From positions 1 through 18,212 of the forward strand of contig CAZGQS010000032.1 in assembly GCA_964527775.1 (NCBI GenBank): a stretch of DNA of 18,212 nucleotides, given 5' to 3'. The notes beneath the pieces were generated by a model. It did no database searches, was not told the DNA's origin, and saw only the letters and a list, made by a program, of their open reading frames with translations. This document shows, one piece after another, positions 12,067 through 18,212 of the stretch. Source of the DNA: VMCP01 sp964527775. GTDB taxonomy: Bacteria; Bacteroidota; Bacteroidia; NS11-12g; UBA955. Position 1 is the first letter of the stretch, and each line of letters starts with the position of its first letter. Made by a program: the position numbers and the translations under genes.

Positions 12067-14757
12067 TCATTCTTTTTCTTCTTTACCGAGAAAATCTGCC
12101 CAGCCTTTCCAGCCTCTGTTTTTATATGTACGTTCTGGATGGCTTGGGATACCATCGATTTTATTGAGTTTAATAAACAATTGAAATTTTAATGCTGAGG
12201 AAAGTTGATACTTCTGAATCATGCTTTTGGCATCCTTACAACTTAGGTATTTAATTTCCCTATGATTATTAGTTCCTAAAAAATCTGCCCAACTTTTCCA
12301 ATCGCTGCAGTATGTTCTATATGGAACAGCAGGTAGTCCCAAATTGAATTTTCTTTTTTTATCGATTTGGCGATATTCATTTTGACTTTTTATTCCAAGT
12401 AATTGCATTAGTTCTTTAGCTTTTTCGTAATCAATAAATCTATAATCTCTTGTTTTTACTATACTAGTCCCAAAAAAATCAGAACTGCTAATCCATTGAT
12501 TCTTATATGTATTCCAAGGATTTGTTGGGATTGATGGGTTATATTTTTCAGAAACCACATAATCTTTAAATTCAGTTATACTTTGTAAATTTAACTTTTG
12601 TACGTATCTCCGACATTCTTCGAAAGTAAAAAAATCTTTTTTTGAGGTGCCGAACCAATCCTCCCAAGATAACCAATCATTACGATAATGATAATCTGGA
12701 TTAGAGGGAATATCGTGAGGGATTAATCCCTTTTTTATGTTTGTTCTCCATTGCTTATTGCTGTTAATATTAGTATTCCTAACGTACTCTCTAGCCTCCT
12801 CAAAAGGCCTCCAGCTCAATTTCGCCAATCGACTCCATGCCTGAAGCTCAATTTGATTCAGCAGTTCATCCGTTGCAATTTCGTTTCCAATGATTTCGTC
12901 AATATCAAATTGAACTAAATCTGATTTTTCTGATTTAGTATTAGGTTTTTGCTTTTCTCTGAAATACTCTATGATCCTTTCATCATTAGCCGCAAGAGCC
13001 CTCAATGTTTGTAATATGGCTTGAAAATCTTCACTTTCTATGATACTCTCTTTGTCATTGGATTCGGCGTAAACTGGCAATAGAATATAGCCAAATTCTT
13101 TGCCTTTACTTCTTCTCAAAGCCCTTCCCACAGCTTGAACAATGTCAATGCTGCTTTTCCGGGGATCTGCAAATAAAATGCAATCAATATTGGGAACATC
13201 CACTCCTTCAGTTAAGCATTTTGCGTTGGTAATGATTCCTCTTTCCGCTTGAGAGAATTCCGCAATGATTTTCGAACGTTGGCCAGTGGGTATAGCTCCA
13301 GTCACATGGAAAGAACTTACCCCTTCAAAAGTGGGATAGGCTTGATCAAAGGCAGGCTGCAATTGTTCGAAAATTTTAGCGCGTTTGATGCTAGAATGGA
13401 AAGTCACGGCATGCTTAATAGGGAACTTCTGCATGGCCTTTCGAAGGGCAATTAACGAACTCAAAGTCCTAAAATCAATGTCTTTCTCCCATTTTAATCC
13501 CAAGGCTTTTACAAAATCATTCTGATTTAAATAATCCTTAATCTCCGCCTGCGTGATAACTAAAGTTAATATTTTATAGTCAGACAGGATCTCTTGATTG
13601 ATGGCTTCTTTAAACGATAGTTGGGTGAAAGTTTCCCCATAAATATCTGGATCATCCATGCTCAGAATGTTCTCAGAAGAACCTCTATACCGCCTTTCCG
13701 TTGCCGTCATGAAAATGCGCTTGCTTATGGCAACATTTTCATCGAATAGCAAATGACTGAAGAGTTTATCACTGGCACCTACCGTTTTATGGGATTCATC
13801 CATGATGCCCACATCAAACTTGAAGTTAAGTTCCTTAACGGCTTCCCCCAAAACACGACCACTTTGATAGGTGGTGAATAGTACTTTGATTCGATTGGTC
13901 TTGAAGTTGAGGAAGTCTAAGATTTTTGCTTTGTCAGTTGTGCAGACCACTCCCATATCTTGGGTAAAAACGGCCACATCATCGTTTTTCCCAATTCCTT
14001 CATCCGAACAAATACAAAACGGAGCAATGGGGTTTCCTTCCGCAAAGGATTCTTGACAATAGTCTTCCAGTGTTTGTTTGACCAAAGCCAAACTAGGAAC
14101 GGCCACAATAACCGTTTTGGCTTTAAGTTCTTTAGTGATCCAGTATCCGGTCAAAGACTTTCCTGCGCCACATGGGAAAATCAGTTTTCCCCGGTTTTCA
14201 ACTTTAAAATGTTTTTTGGCCGCTGCGATTGATTCAACTTGATGAGGCCTGGGTTTTCTAATGGAGGGCTTTACAAATTCCTTTTTGCCAAAACCATCGA
14301 AGAAGGATGGGGGCAACTGTGTCCAAGTATCTGATAATAGAAATCCTATATTGGATTGTCCTTTGTAAAGTTGGGCATAATCATCTGCAGTAGTTGCCAC
14401 TAAGCAGAAATCTATATTACTTGCTACCGTATTACTCAAAGCCAAGAAGGTGGCAATCTCTCTATGGGATATCTTCTTTTGGATATTGCCGTGATACTTG
14501 CATTGAATGGCCCAAAATTTCCCTTCAAATGTTTCCGCAATTAGGTCTATTCCTTGATCCTGATTGGGGATGTTCAATTTTGATTTTACGGAAGATGGAA
14601 TATCTTTTAATCTCCATACTTGTTTTAAGATTACTTGATACTTAGGCGACCATTTTAAGTATGACTCGGTAATCTGTTCAAATAATTCACCTTTGGTTTG
14701 ATTATCGGCATTTGATAGGTGCTGTTCGATATCAGTCCAGTTGGAGAATGGTTGCAT
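12067..14757 (-). CDS. Mrr-like nuclease, SF2 helicase and four DNA-binding-type repeats
   Basis: An 896-residue candidate restriction enzyme in one chain. Residues 15-150: Mrr-type PD-(D/E)xK nuclease (E24, QGID with D71, QCK with Q85 and K87). Residues 170-610: SF2 helicase/translocase with PHQ (171-173), Walker A PCGAGKS (195-201), DESH (320-323), TATE (351-354) and motif VI QAVGRALRRS (541-550). Residues 651-891: four repeats of about 55-60 residues, each ending in a W.SW.DFLGT-like motif (residues 695-704, 755-764, 820-829, 883-891), similar to the 'phage-integrase repeat unit' (INT_rpt) family. The nuclease-helicase order recalls the front half of Type ISP enzymes, but there is no methylase and no target-recognition domain in it or nearby. 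The -7 box TATTTTTG lies 5 bases before the ATG. A defence role is inferred. Confidence 0.88.
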   Translation of the reverse strand: MQPFSNWTDIEQHLSNADNQTKGELFEQITESYLKWSPKYQVILKQVWRLKDIPSSVKSKLNIPNQDQGIDLIAETFEGKFWAIQCKYHGNIQKKISHREIATFLALSNTVASNIDFCLVATTADDYAQLYKGQSNIGFLLSDTWTQLPPSFFDGFGKKEFVKPSIRKPRPHQVESIAAAKKHFKVENRGKLIFPCGAGKSLTGYWITKELKAKTVIVAVPSLALVKQTLEDYCQESFAEGNPIAPFCICSDEGIGKNDDVAVFTQDMGVVCTTDKAKILDFLNFKTNRIKVLFTTYQSGRVLGEAVKELNFKFDVGIMDESHKTVGASDKLFSHLLFDENVAISKRIFMTATERRYRGSSENILSMDDPDIYGETFTQLSFKEAINQEILSDYKILTLVITQAEIKDYLNQNDFVKALGLKWEKDIDFRTLSSLIALRKAMQKFPIKHAVTFHSSIKRAKIFEQLQPAFDQAYPTFEGVSSFHVTGAIPTGQRSKIIAEFSQAERGIITNAKCLTEGVDVPNIDCILFADPRKSSIDIVQAVGRALRRSKGKEFGYILLPVYAESNDKESIIESEDFQAILQTLRALAANDERIIEYFREKQKPNTKSEKSDLVQFDIDEIIGNEIATDELLNQIELQAWSRLAKLSWRPFEEAREYVRNTNINSNKQWRTNIKKGLIPHDIPSNPDYHYRNDWLSWEDWFGTSKKDFFTFEECRRYVQKLNLQSITEFKDYVVSEKYNPSIPTNPWNTYKNQWISSSDFFGTSIVKTRDYRFIDYEKAKELMQLLGIKSQNEYRQIDKKRKFNLGLPAVPYRTYCSDWKSWADFLGTNNHREIKYLSCKDAKSMIQKYQLSSALKFQLFIKLNKIDGIPSHPERTYKNRGWKGWADFLGKEEKE

Positions 14758-14762
14758 ATCTC

Positions 14763-14770
14763 CAAAAATA
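14763..14770 (-). promoter_or_regulatory. -7 box TATTTTTG of the helicase-nuclease gene
   Basis: A TAnnTTTG match 5 bases upstream of the ATG at 14757, with no convincing -33 TTG. Arm-type repeat copy 3 lies 36 bases further upstream. Confidence 0.45.
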
Positions 14771-14805
14771 CAAATTATTCAACAATTGAATTTCCAATCT
14801 GAAAA

Positions 14806-14825
14806 TGTAAACCATATGTAAACCG
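14806..14825. repeat. Arm-type repeat copy 3 (two GTAAACC boxes)
   Basis: TGTAAACC-ATAT-GTAAACCG, identical to copy 2 beside the integrase start and in the same orientation. It lies 46 bases inside the right attachment repeat, where an integrase arm site is expected. Confidence 0.8.
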
Positions 14826-14840
14826 GCAAAAATTAAGAAA

Positions 14841-14860
14841 GCCTCAGATTTCTCTGAGGC
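14841..14860 (-). terminator. Terminator hairpin after tRNA-Pro
   Basis: An 8-bp stem GCCTCAGA/TCTGAGGC with a 4-base loop, followed on the minus strand by TTTCTTAATTTTT. It lies 12 bases beyond the CCA end of the tRNA and would end its transcript. It is nearly identical to the hairpin at 4385-4404. Confidence 0.7.
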
Positions 14861-14871
14861 CTTGATTTTAA

Positions 14872-14918
14872 TTGGTCGGGATGGCGAGATTCGAACTCAC
14901 GACCCCTTGCACCCCATG
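14872..14918 (-). other. attR: 47-bp repeat inside the intact tRNA-Pro
   Basis: Identical to 6907-6953. It runs from one base beyond the CCA end to the anticodon loop (the ...ACCCCATG of the plus strand), so the crossover lies somewhere in the tRNA 3' half and the element restores a complete tRNA at this end. Confidence 0.92.
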
Positions 14919-14949
14919 CAAGTGCGCTACCGGGCTGCGCTACATCCCG
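14873..14949 (-). tRNA. tRNA-Pro (anticodon GGG)
   Basis: A complete 77-base tRNA with encoded CCA. The acceptor stem CGGGATG pairs with CATCCCG. The D arm is GCGCAGCCCGGTAGCGC, the anticodon stem CTTGC/GCAAG encloses the loop ATGGGGT (anticodon GGG, reads CCC/CCU), and the T arm contains GTTCGAATC. The gene is the integration site of the neighbouring element, which supplies its 3' half. A possible -7 box TATTTTTG (minus strand) lies at 15025-15032, about 75 bases upstream. Confidence 0.96.
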
Positions 14950-15122
14950 ATTTGTTTCTGTTGGTTACCCAACCAAATCCCGGTCTTGTTGGTGCATGGG
15001 AACGGGTCACCCTTTTGGGGATTGCAAAAATAAGGCTTATTTTCTAATTTTAATCTAACCTCACAACATTTTCCAAGCTTGACTGGTGTTGGAATGCACC
15101 AAATGAATTTATCCCTGGACTT

Positions 15123-16316
15123 TTAACCGTTTTCCTTTTTTAATAGTTCCAACAGGTTCATCAATCCAATCACCTCAGCACCTCCCTTTAACATATATCC
15201 TTCTGATTCGGGAACCACTACAAATTTCCTCACTGCTTTGATGTCTTCGCAGGCTTCGTAAAAACCTCTCGATATTTTTGGTGCCGATGAACGTTTGATT
15301 TCTATGGCCCACATTTCGTTTTGGGGTGTTTGTAAAATTAAATCTATTTCTACTTGAGTCGCACTTCGGTAATGGTTAATCTGCCATCTCGCGTCAATGA
15401 TGGTGCATATATTTTCAATCACAAATGATTCCCAACTTCCACCAACTGCGGGGTGAGACAGCAAAACATCCATGCTGGTAATGTTCAGTAATTGATGTAA
15501 AATTCCAGTGTCCCTAAAGTAAATTTTTAGAGCTTTTATGAGTCGTTTTTTTAAGTTTCCAGACCACGATGGAATGATTCTCAACATATAAAAATCACTC
15601 AAGGTATCGATGTATGATTTAATGGTATTATGACTTAGTTCCAGGTTTCTGCCCAGTTCACTCAGGTTGAGTGTGGTTCCGTTGTAGTGCGCCAACATGG
15701 TCCAAAGCCGTTTAAGCTGGTTTGGGGCTATATTTACACCCATCATGGGTAAATCCCTCTCCAAATAAGTGGTTACAAAATCAAATCGCCATTGCCAACT
15801 TTCGCGATCATCTATGGCTGTATATGAATCTGGAAAACCACCCCTAAACCATAGTTTGTCTAAATTGATGGTTTCATTTTCGGTGTTTTTTATGTCGGAT
15901 AAGTTGAGTGGGGATAATTCTAAATACCTTATTCTACCTGCCAAAGTTTCGGATGTTTGTTGAAGCAGCATTCGAGAGGCCGATCCTAACAAAAGGAATT
16001 GAGCGTTTCGCTCCCCGTTGCGCTTTCGGTAATCTACGGTTCCCCTTAAAATTTCGAAAAGATCTGGAAAACGTTGTACCTCATCTATGATTATCAAGGT
16101 ATTTTCATAACGCTTAAAATAAGATTCAGGGTCAGACATTTTAGCTCTGTCTGAAGGCATTTCCAAATCCAGATAGTGAGATGGCTTATCTAGTGCAGCA
16201 GAAATATCTAATGCTAATGTGGTTTTTCCCACTTGGCGCGGTCCCAATAAAGCAACAACAGGCATAGCATGTAAATCTGCCTTTAATCGATCTCTCAAAT
16301 GCCTATTAATCATCAT
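15123..16316 (-). CDS. AAA_14 / DUF4143 ATPase
   Basis: A 397-residue ATPase of the common family with an N-terminal AAA_14 domain and a C-terminal DUF4143 domain. Walker A is GPRQVGKTT (25-33), Walker B LIIIDEVQ (D78, E79), with a GSASR sensor-like segment. A winged-helix-like middle (LSELGRNLELSHNTIKSYIDTL) precedes a PD-(D/E)xK-like C-terminus (GGSWESFVIENI, then VEIDLIL and WAIEIKRS). The family is abundant in Bacteroidota and archaea and its cellular role is not known. I chose the ATG at 16316 (next to another at 16313) over an in-frame TTG at 16328 because that TTG overlaps the -7 box. It lies outside the mobile element; the repeat boundary is about 200 bases beyond its stop. Confidence 0.85.
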   Translation of the reverse strand: MMINRHLRDRLKADLHAMPVVALLGPRQVGKTTLALDISAALDKPSHYLDLEMPSDRAKMSDPESYFKRYENTLIIIDEVQRFPDLFEILRGTVDYRKRNGERNAQFLLLGSASRMLLQQTSETLAGRIRYLELSPLNLSDIKNTENETINLDKLWFRGGFPDSYTAIDDRESWQWRFDFVTTYLERDLPMMGVNIAPNQLKRLWTMLAHYNGTTLNLSELGRNLELSHNTIKSYIDTLSDFYMLRIIPSWSGNLKKRLIKALKIYFRDTGILHQLLNITSMDVLLSHPAVGGSWESFVIENICTIIDARWQINHYRSATQVEIDLILQTPQNEMWAIEIKRSSAPKISRGFYEACEDIKAVRKFVVVPESEGYMLKGGAEVIGLMNLLELLKKENG

Positions 16317-16325
16317 ACTAAGGTT

Positions 16326-16356
16326 CAAATATACAAAAATCCTTGCAATCTGTCAA
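16326..16356 (-). promoter_or_regulatory. Consensus promoter TTG-N20-TATATTTG of the ATPase gene
   Basis: On the minus strand TTG (16354-16356), a 20-base spacer and TATATTTG (16326-16333) match the Bacteroidota housekeeping consensus fully. The ATG at 16316 follows after 9 bases, so the 5' leader is at most a few bases. Confidence 0.7.
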
Positions 16357-16412
16357 TGTAGTTGCCAATTTGCAAGGTTTTTGGCAGGGAGCCACACCTT
16401 AATAGCAATTTA

Positions 16413-17740
16413 CTATGCCCGTGAAATACTCAGAAGCCCCTCGATTGTGCTCTGAATTTCTCCGCTGTTTGAATCAATTTCATCGATGGCTCTCGATAAG
16501 CGCTCAGGGCTTACGTCTTGAAGAATTTCCTGCACCGCAGGGCGCTTGAGTAATATATTGACCAAACTGACGTACTCTATATTAAATAGGTACTTGCCAA
16601 CAAAGTAGGTGAGGGGACTCACTTTGTAAGCTACTAATTGCGGACAACCTAACAAGGCGGTCTCTAATGTGGCAGTTCCGCTAGCCACCAAGGCATAACC
16701 TCCGCTTTGTGCGGCTGCATGCAAGATATCGAAAGTTTTGTCAAATACGATATCGGCTTCAAGCTGCGATTCTCGTAAAATGTTCTCGTAAAATTCTGGC
16801 GATAAACTGGGTGCTCCGGCCACTTTTATGGTTACTTGTCTTCCGTTTGCTTTTTCTCTGAGCTGTACAGCCTTGATGAAACTCGGTAACAAACTACTCA
16901 CTTCTGAAGGTCTGGAGCCAGGTAATAAAGCGATGACAGGGCCTTGGTCATTGGTCTTTGGGAGTTGGTTTTTGGTCTTTGGTCCTTGGTCTTTGGCGGG
17001 GAGCTCGCTCCACTCTACACCCTCAANNNNNNNNNNNNNNNNNNNNNNNNNNNNNNNNNNNNNNNNNNNNNNNNNNNNNNNNNNNNNNNNNNNNNNNNNN
17101 NNNNNNNNNNNNNNNNNNNNNNNNNNTTGGTCTTTGGTCCTTGGTCTTTGGCGGGGAGCTCGCTCCACTCTACACCCTCAACTCTCCACTCTCCACCCTC
17201 AACTCTCCCCTCTAAACTCTCCCTTCTAAACTCTTTAACTGCTTCAAAAGTAGGATTGCCAACGTAGGTGCAAGGCATGCCGCGGGAGGTGAAGAATTCT
17301 ATTTCGAAGGGGAAGATTACGTCTAGTTGGTCTATTACTTTGCGCATGGTTTTGATGCGACCTTCGTTCCAGGCCCAGGCCTTGGGTGCAATGTACCAAT
17401 GTACGAAAATGCCTAAACTATGAGCGTATTTGGCCAACGGGAGGTTGAAACCGGGATTGTCTACGAATACTACTTTGTCAGGACGGTGTTTCAGGATGTC
17501 TTCGCGGGCTTGTTGCATGAACCTGCGAAGGAGTCCCAAATTCTTGATTACCTCAACCAGGCCCATGATGTTTCGGTCTTTGTAATGCGACAACAGAACG
17601 GCGCCTGCCGCTTGCATTTTGTCGCCGCCCCAGCAAATGATTTCGGTGTCGGGTTCGGCTGCTTTAAGTTTGCGAATCATCACCGAGGCGTGTTGATCGC
17701 CGCTGGCTTCCCCCGCAAAGAAAAAGAGCTTTTTTGCCAT
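16413..17740 (-). CDS. lpxB: Lipid-A-disaccharide synthase, interrupted by heptad repeats and an assembly gap
   Basis: LpxB joins UDP-2,3-diacylglucosamine and lipid X into lipid A disaccharide at the inner membrane (GT-B fold glycosyltransferase, GT19). The N-terminal half begins MAKKLFFFAGEASGD, has VFVDNPGFN (D94, equivalent to the essential Asp of E. coli LpxB), IAPKAWAW and TYVGNPTFEA (159-167). The C-terminal half has LLPGSRPSEV, ASGTATLET and CPQLVAYKVSPLTYF. Without the repeat the two halves add up to the usual length of about 370. Between them, near residue 172, lies an in-frame repeat insert encoding WRVEG-, SELPA- and KDQGPKT-like segments, and 100 N. The placeholder N run breaks the frame; a true gap length of 2 modulo 3 restores it. 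The gene follows the small membrane protein after 3 bases. Confidence 0.9.
16944..17026. repeat. Heptanucleotide array R3, part left of the gap
   Basis: Eight consecutive TTGGNNN 7-mers (16944-16999), then GGAGCTC, GCTCCAC, TCTACAC and CCTCAA in the same 7-base register up to the N run. Bases 16972-17026 (55 bp) recur exactly at 17127-17181 on the other side of the gap. In frame on the minus strand with the C-terminal half of lpxB. Confidence 0.9.
17027..17126. other. Assembly gap (100 N)
   Basis: Exactly 100 N, probably a placeholder of unknown true length. An identical 55-bp sequence flanks both sides, so the gap is a collapsed or unbridged tandem repeat, not missing unique sequence. Confidence 0.97.
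17127..17238. repeat. Heptanucleotide array R3, part right of the gap
   Basis: Sixteen consecutive 7-mers in one register. The array starts as TTGGTCT/TTGGTCC, passes through TTGGCGG, GGAGCTC and GCTCCAC, and continues as TCTCCAC, CCTCAAC, TCTAAAC and TCTCCCT. It therefore changes dialect without losing the period. On the minus strand it is in frame with the N-terminal half of lpxB. Confidence 0.9.
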
Positions 17741-17743
17741 GAT

Positions 17744-18055
17744 TTAGAAACCTTCGGCTATGCGAACCAGGGCAATGGTGGCCATGACCATGGTTCCAAT
17801 CATCCAGCCACGTGCCCAAAAAATGTGTTTGTCTTGTTTCATCAGTAGGAAGAAAATGCCCACATCGGCAACTACACCTACTTGAAATGCGGTGTTGTAA
17901 GCTTGACTCAGACTTTTGATGGCTTTGAGGAAGTTGATGGGTTGGATGCCTTGAAAGTGAGCAATGGGAATGCCCACCAAAAGGGGTACAATTAAGGCAG
18001 CTAGTATTCCAACTACAATATGGGTAACGTTGGGTTTTAGGGGTTGATTATTCAT
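17744..18055 (-). CDS. Small membrane protein between surE and lpxB
   Basis: A 103-residue predicted inner-membrane protein from the ATG at 18055. Three hydrophobic segments are visible: VGILAALIVPLLVGIPIA (about 15-32), an amphipathic part AFQVGVVADVGIFFLLM (about 56-72), and WMIGTMVMATIALVRIA (about 84-100). Family unknown to me. The start overlaps the surE stop by 8 bases and lpxB begins 3 bases after its stop, so the three genes form one operon. A longer frame exists upstream, but it would run inside surE. An envelope role is inferred from the operon only. Confidence 0.75.
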   Translation of the reverse strand: MNNQPLKPNVTHIVVGILAALIVPLLVGIPIAHFQGIQPINFLKAIKSLSQAYNTAFQVGVVADVGIFFLLMKQDKHIFWARGWMIGTMVMATIALVRIAEGF

Positions 18056-18212
18056 GGGTTTGGAAATTCCATTGGTTGATGAGTGAAATGCGCTGATGAT
18101 CGGTGAGGTCAAACATGGTGGGCACTACCGACACATAATCGTGGTTTAACGCCCATTGATCGGTGTCTTCGCCTTTGTCCATATTCACAAATTGGCCGGT
18201 CATCCAGTAGTA
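18048..18212 (-). CDS. surE: 5'/3'-nucleotidase SurE, C-terminal end only
   Basis: The last 54 codons of a gene that runs off the right edge. The reading frame contains YYWMTGQF, DTDQWALNHDYVSVVP and LTDHQ, the characteristic C-terminal pattern of SurE, a metal-dependent nucleoside monophosphatase, and ends QWNFQTHE before TAA at 18050-18048. The catalytic DD motif lies outside the window. The stop overlaps the ATG of the downstream membrane-protein gene. Confidence 0.88.
   Translation of the reverse strand, partial: YYWMTGQFVNMDKGEDTDQWALNHDYVSVVPTMFDLTDHQRISLINQWNFQTHE

Larger units (their letters stand above)
6907..14918. mobile_element. Integrated element of about 8 kb at tRNA-Pro, with nuclease cargo
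   Basis: Bounded by exact 47-bp repeats of the tRNA-Pro 3' half (unit length 7965 bp counting one repeat). It contains an integrase, an RteC-like protein, a DUF262-HNH protein, a trypsin-like protease and an Mrr-helicase fusion. Both inner ends carry a 20-bp double GTAAACC repeat. There are no conjugation, replication or phage structural genes, so it is a small genomic island or satellite-like element that would need help to move between cells. It is AT-rich relative to the lpxB flank. Confidence 0.85.

Noticed and set aside
9041..14757. One multi-gene defence operon (DUF262-HNH, protease, helicase)
   Set aside because: The DUF262 gene is on the plus strand and the other two on the minus strand, separated by gaps and each with its own -7 box. 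They share an element, but co-function is not shown.
12067..14757. Type I, Type III or Type ISP restriction-modification system
   Set aside because: No methylase motifs and no specificity subunit are present in the protein or elsewhere in the element.
14862..15047. Open frame of 61 codons over tRNA-Pro
   Set aside because: It is the complement of the intact tRNA gene and gives the same spurious GRDGEIRTHDPLHPM peptide.
16828..17267. Several plus-strand frames across the N run
   Set aside because: They consist mainly of translated heptad repeats and N residues opposite lpxB. No homology signal.

Overview
The window looks like a piece of a Bacteroidota chromosome, probably Flavobacteriales-like, assembled with one unresolved gap of 100 N. 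The reasons are: many promoters with the Bacteroidota -7 box TAnnTTTG; a secreted protein that begins its mature part with the QVGIGTTSP / KGVLIPR pattern of that phylum; an integrase with a Bacteroidota-type arm-binding domain paired with an RteC-like protein; and a surE - small membrane protein - lpxB order. The flanks are visibly more GC-rich than the middle.

Layout. (1) 1-3837, chromosome: a DUF1287 secreted protein bracketed by heptanucleotide repeat arrays, a HEPN/MNT toxin-antitoxin pair, a metallophosphoesterase, a lectin-fold secreted protein and a DUF1801 protein. (2) 3840-6900: AT-rich genes of unknown role (membrane protein, exported protein with an internal duplication, outer-membrane protein plus lipoprotein, XRE regulator). 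This stretch runs from a decayed tRNA-Pro end with its terminator (about 4385-4440) to a second tRNA-Pro fragment at 6907, and may be the remains of an older integrated element. (3) 6907-14918: an integrated element of about 8 kb bounded by a 47-bp direct repeat of the 3' half of tRNA-Pro(GGG). It carries a tyrosine recombinase, an RteC-like protein, a DUF262-HNH nuclease, a secreted trypsin-like protease, and a large fusion of an Mrr-like nuclease, an SF2 helicase and four C-terminal repeats. The nuclease genes suggest an anti-phage or anti-plasmid cargo. (4) 14950-18212, chromosome: an AAA_14/DUF4143 ATPase, then lpxB, a small membrane protein and the end of surE.

Two features run through the window. 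First, degenerate 7-bp tandem repeats in three sequence 'dialects' (CTGACGG, TTGGTCT, TCTCCAC) lie around and inside genes. One array interrupts lpxB in its interdomain region, where the assembly gap falls. Second, a 20-bp repeat holding two GTAAACC boxes 11 bp apart occurs three times: at each end of the 8-kb element and at the right end of the putative older element. It looks like an integrase arm site. In addition, at least eight genes have the -7 promoter box only 2-9 bases from the start codon, which suggests leaderless or nearly leaderless transcripts.
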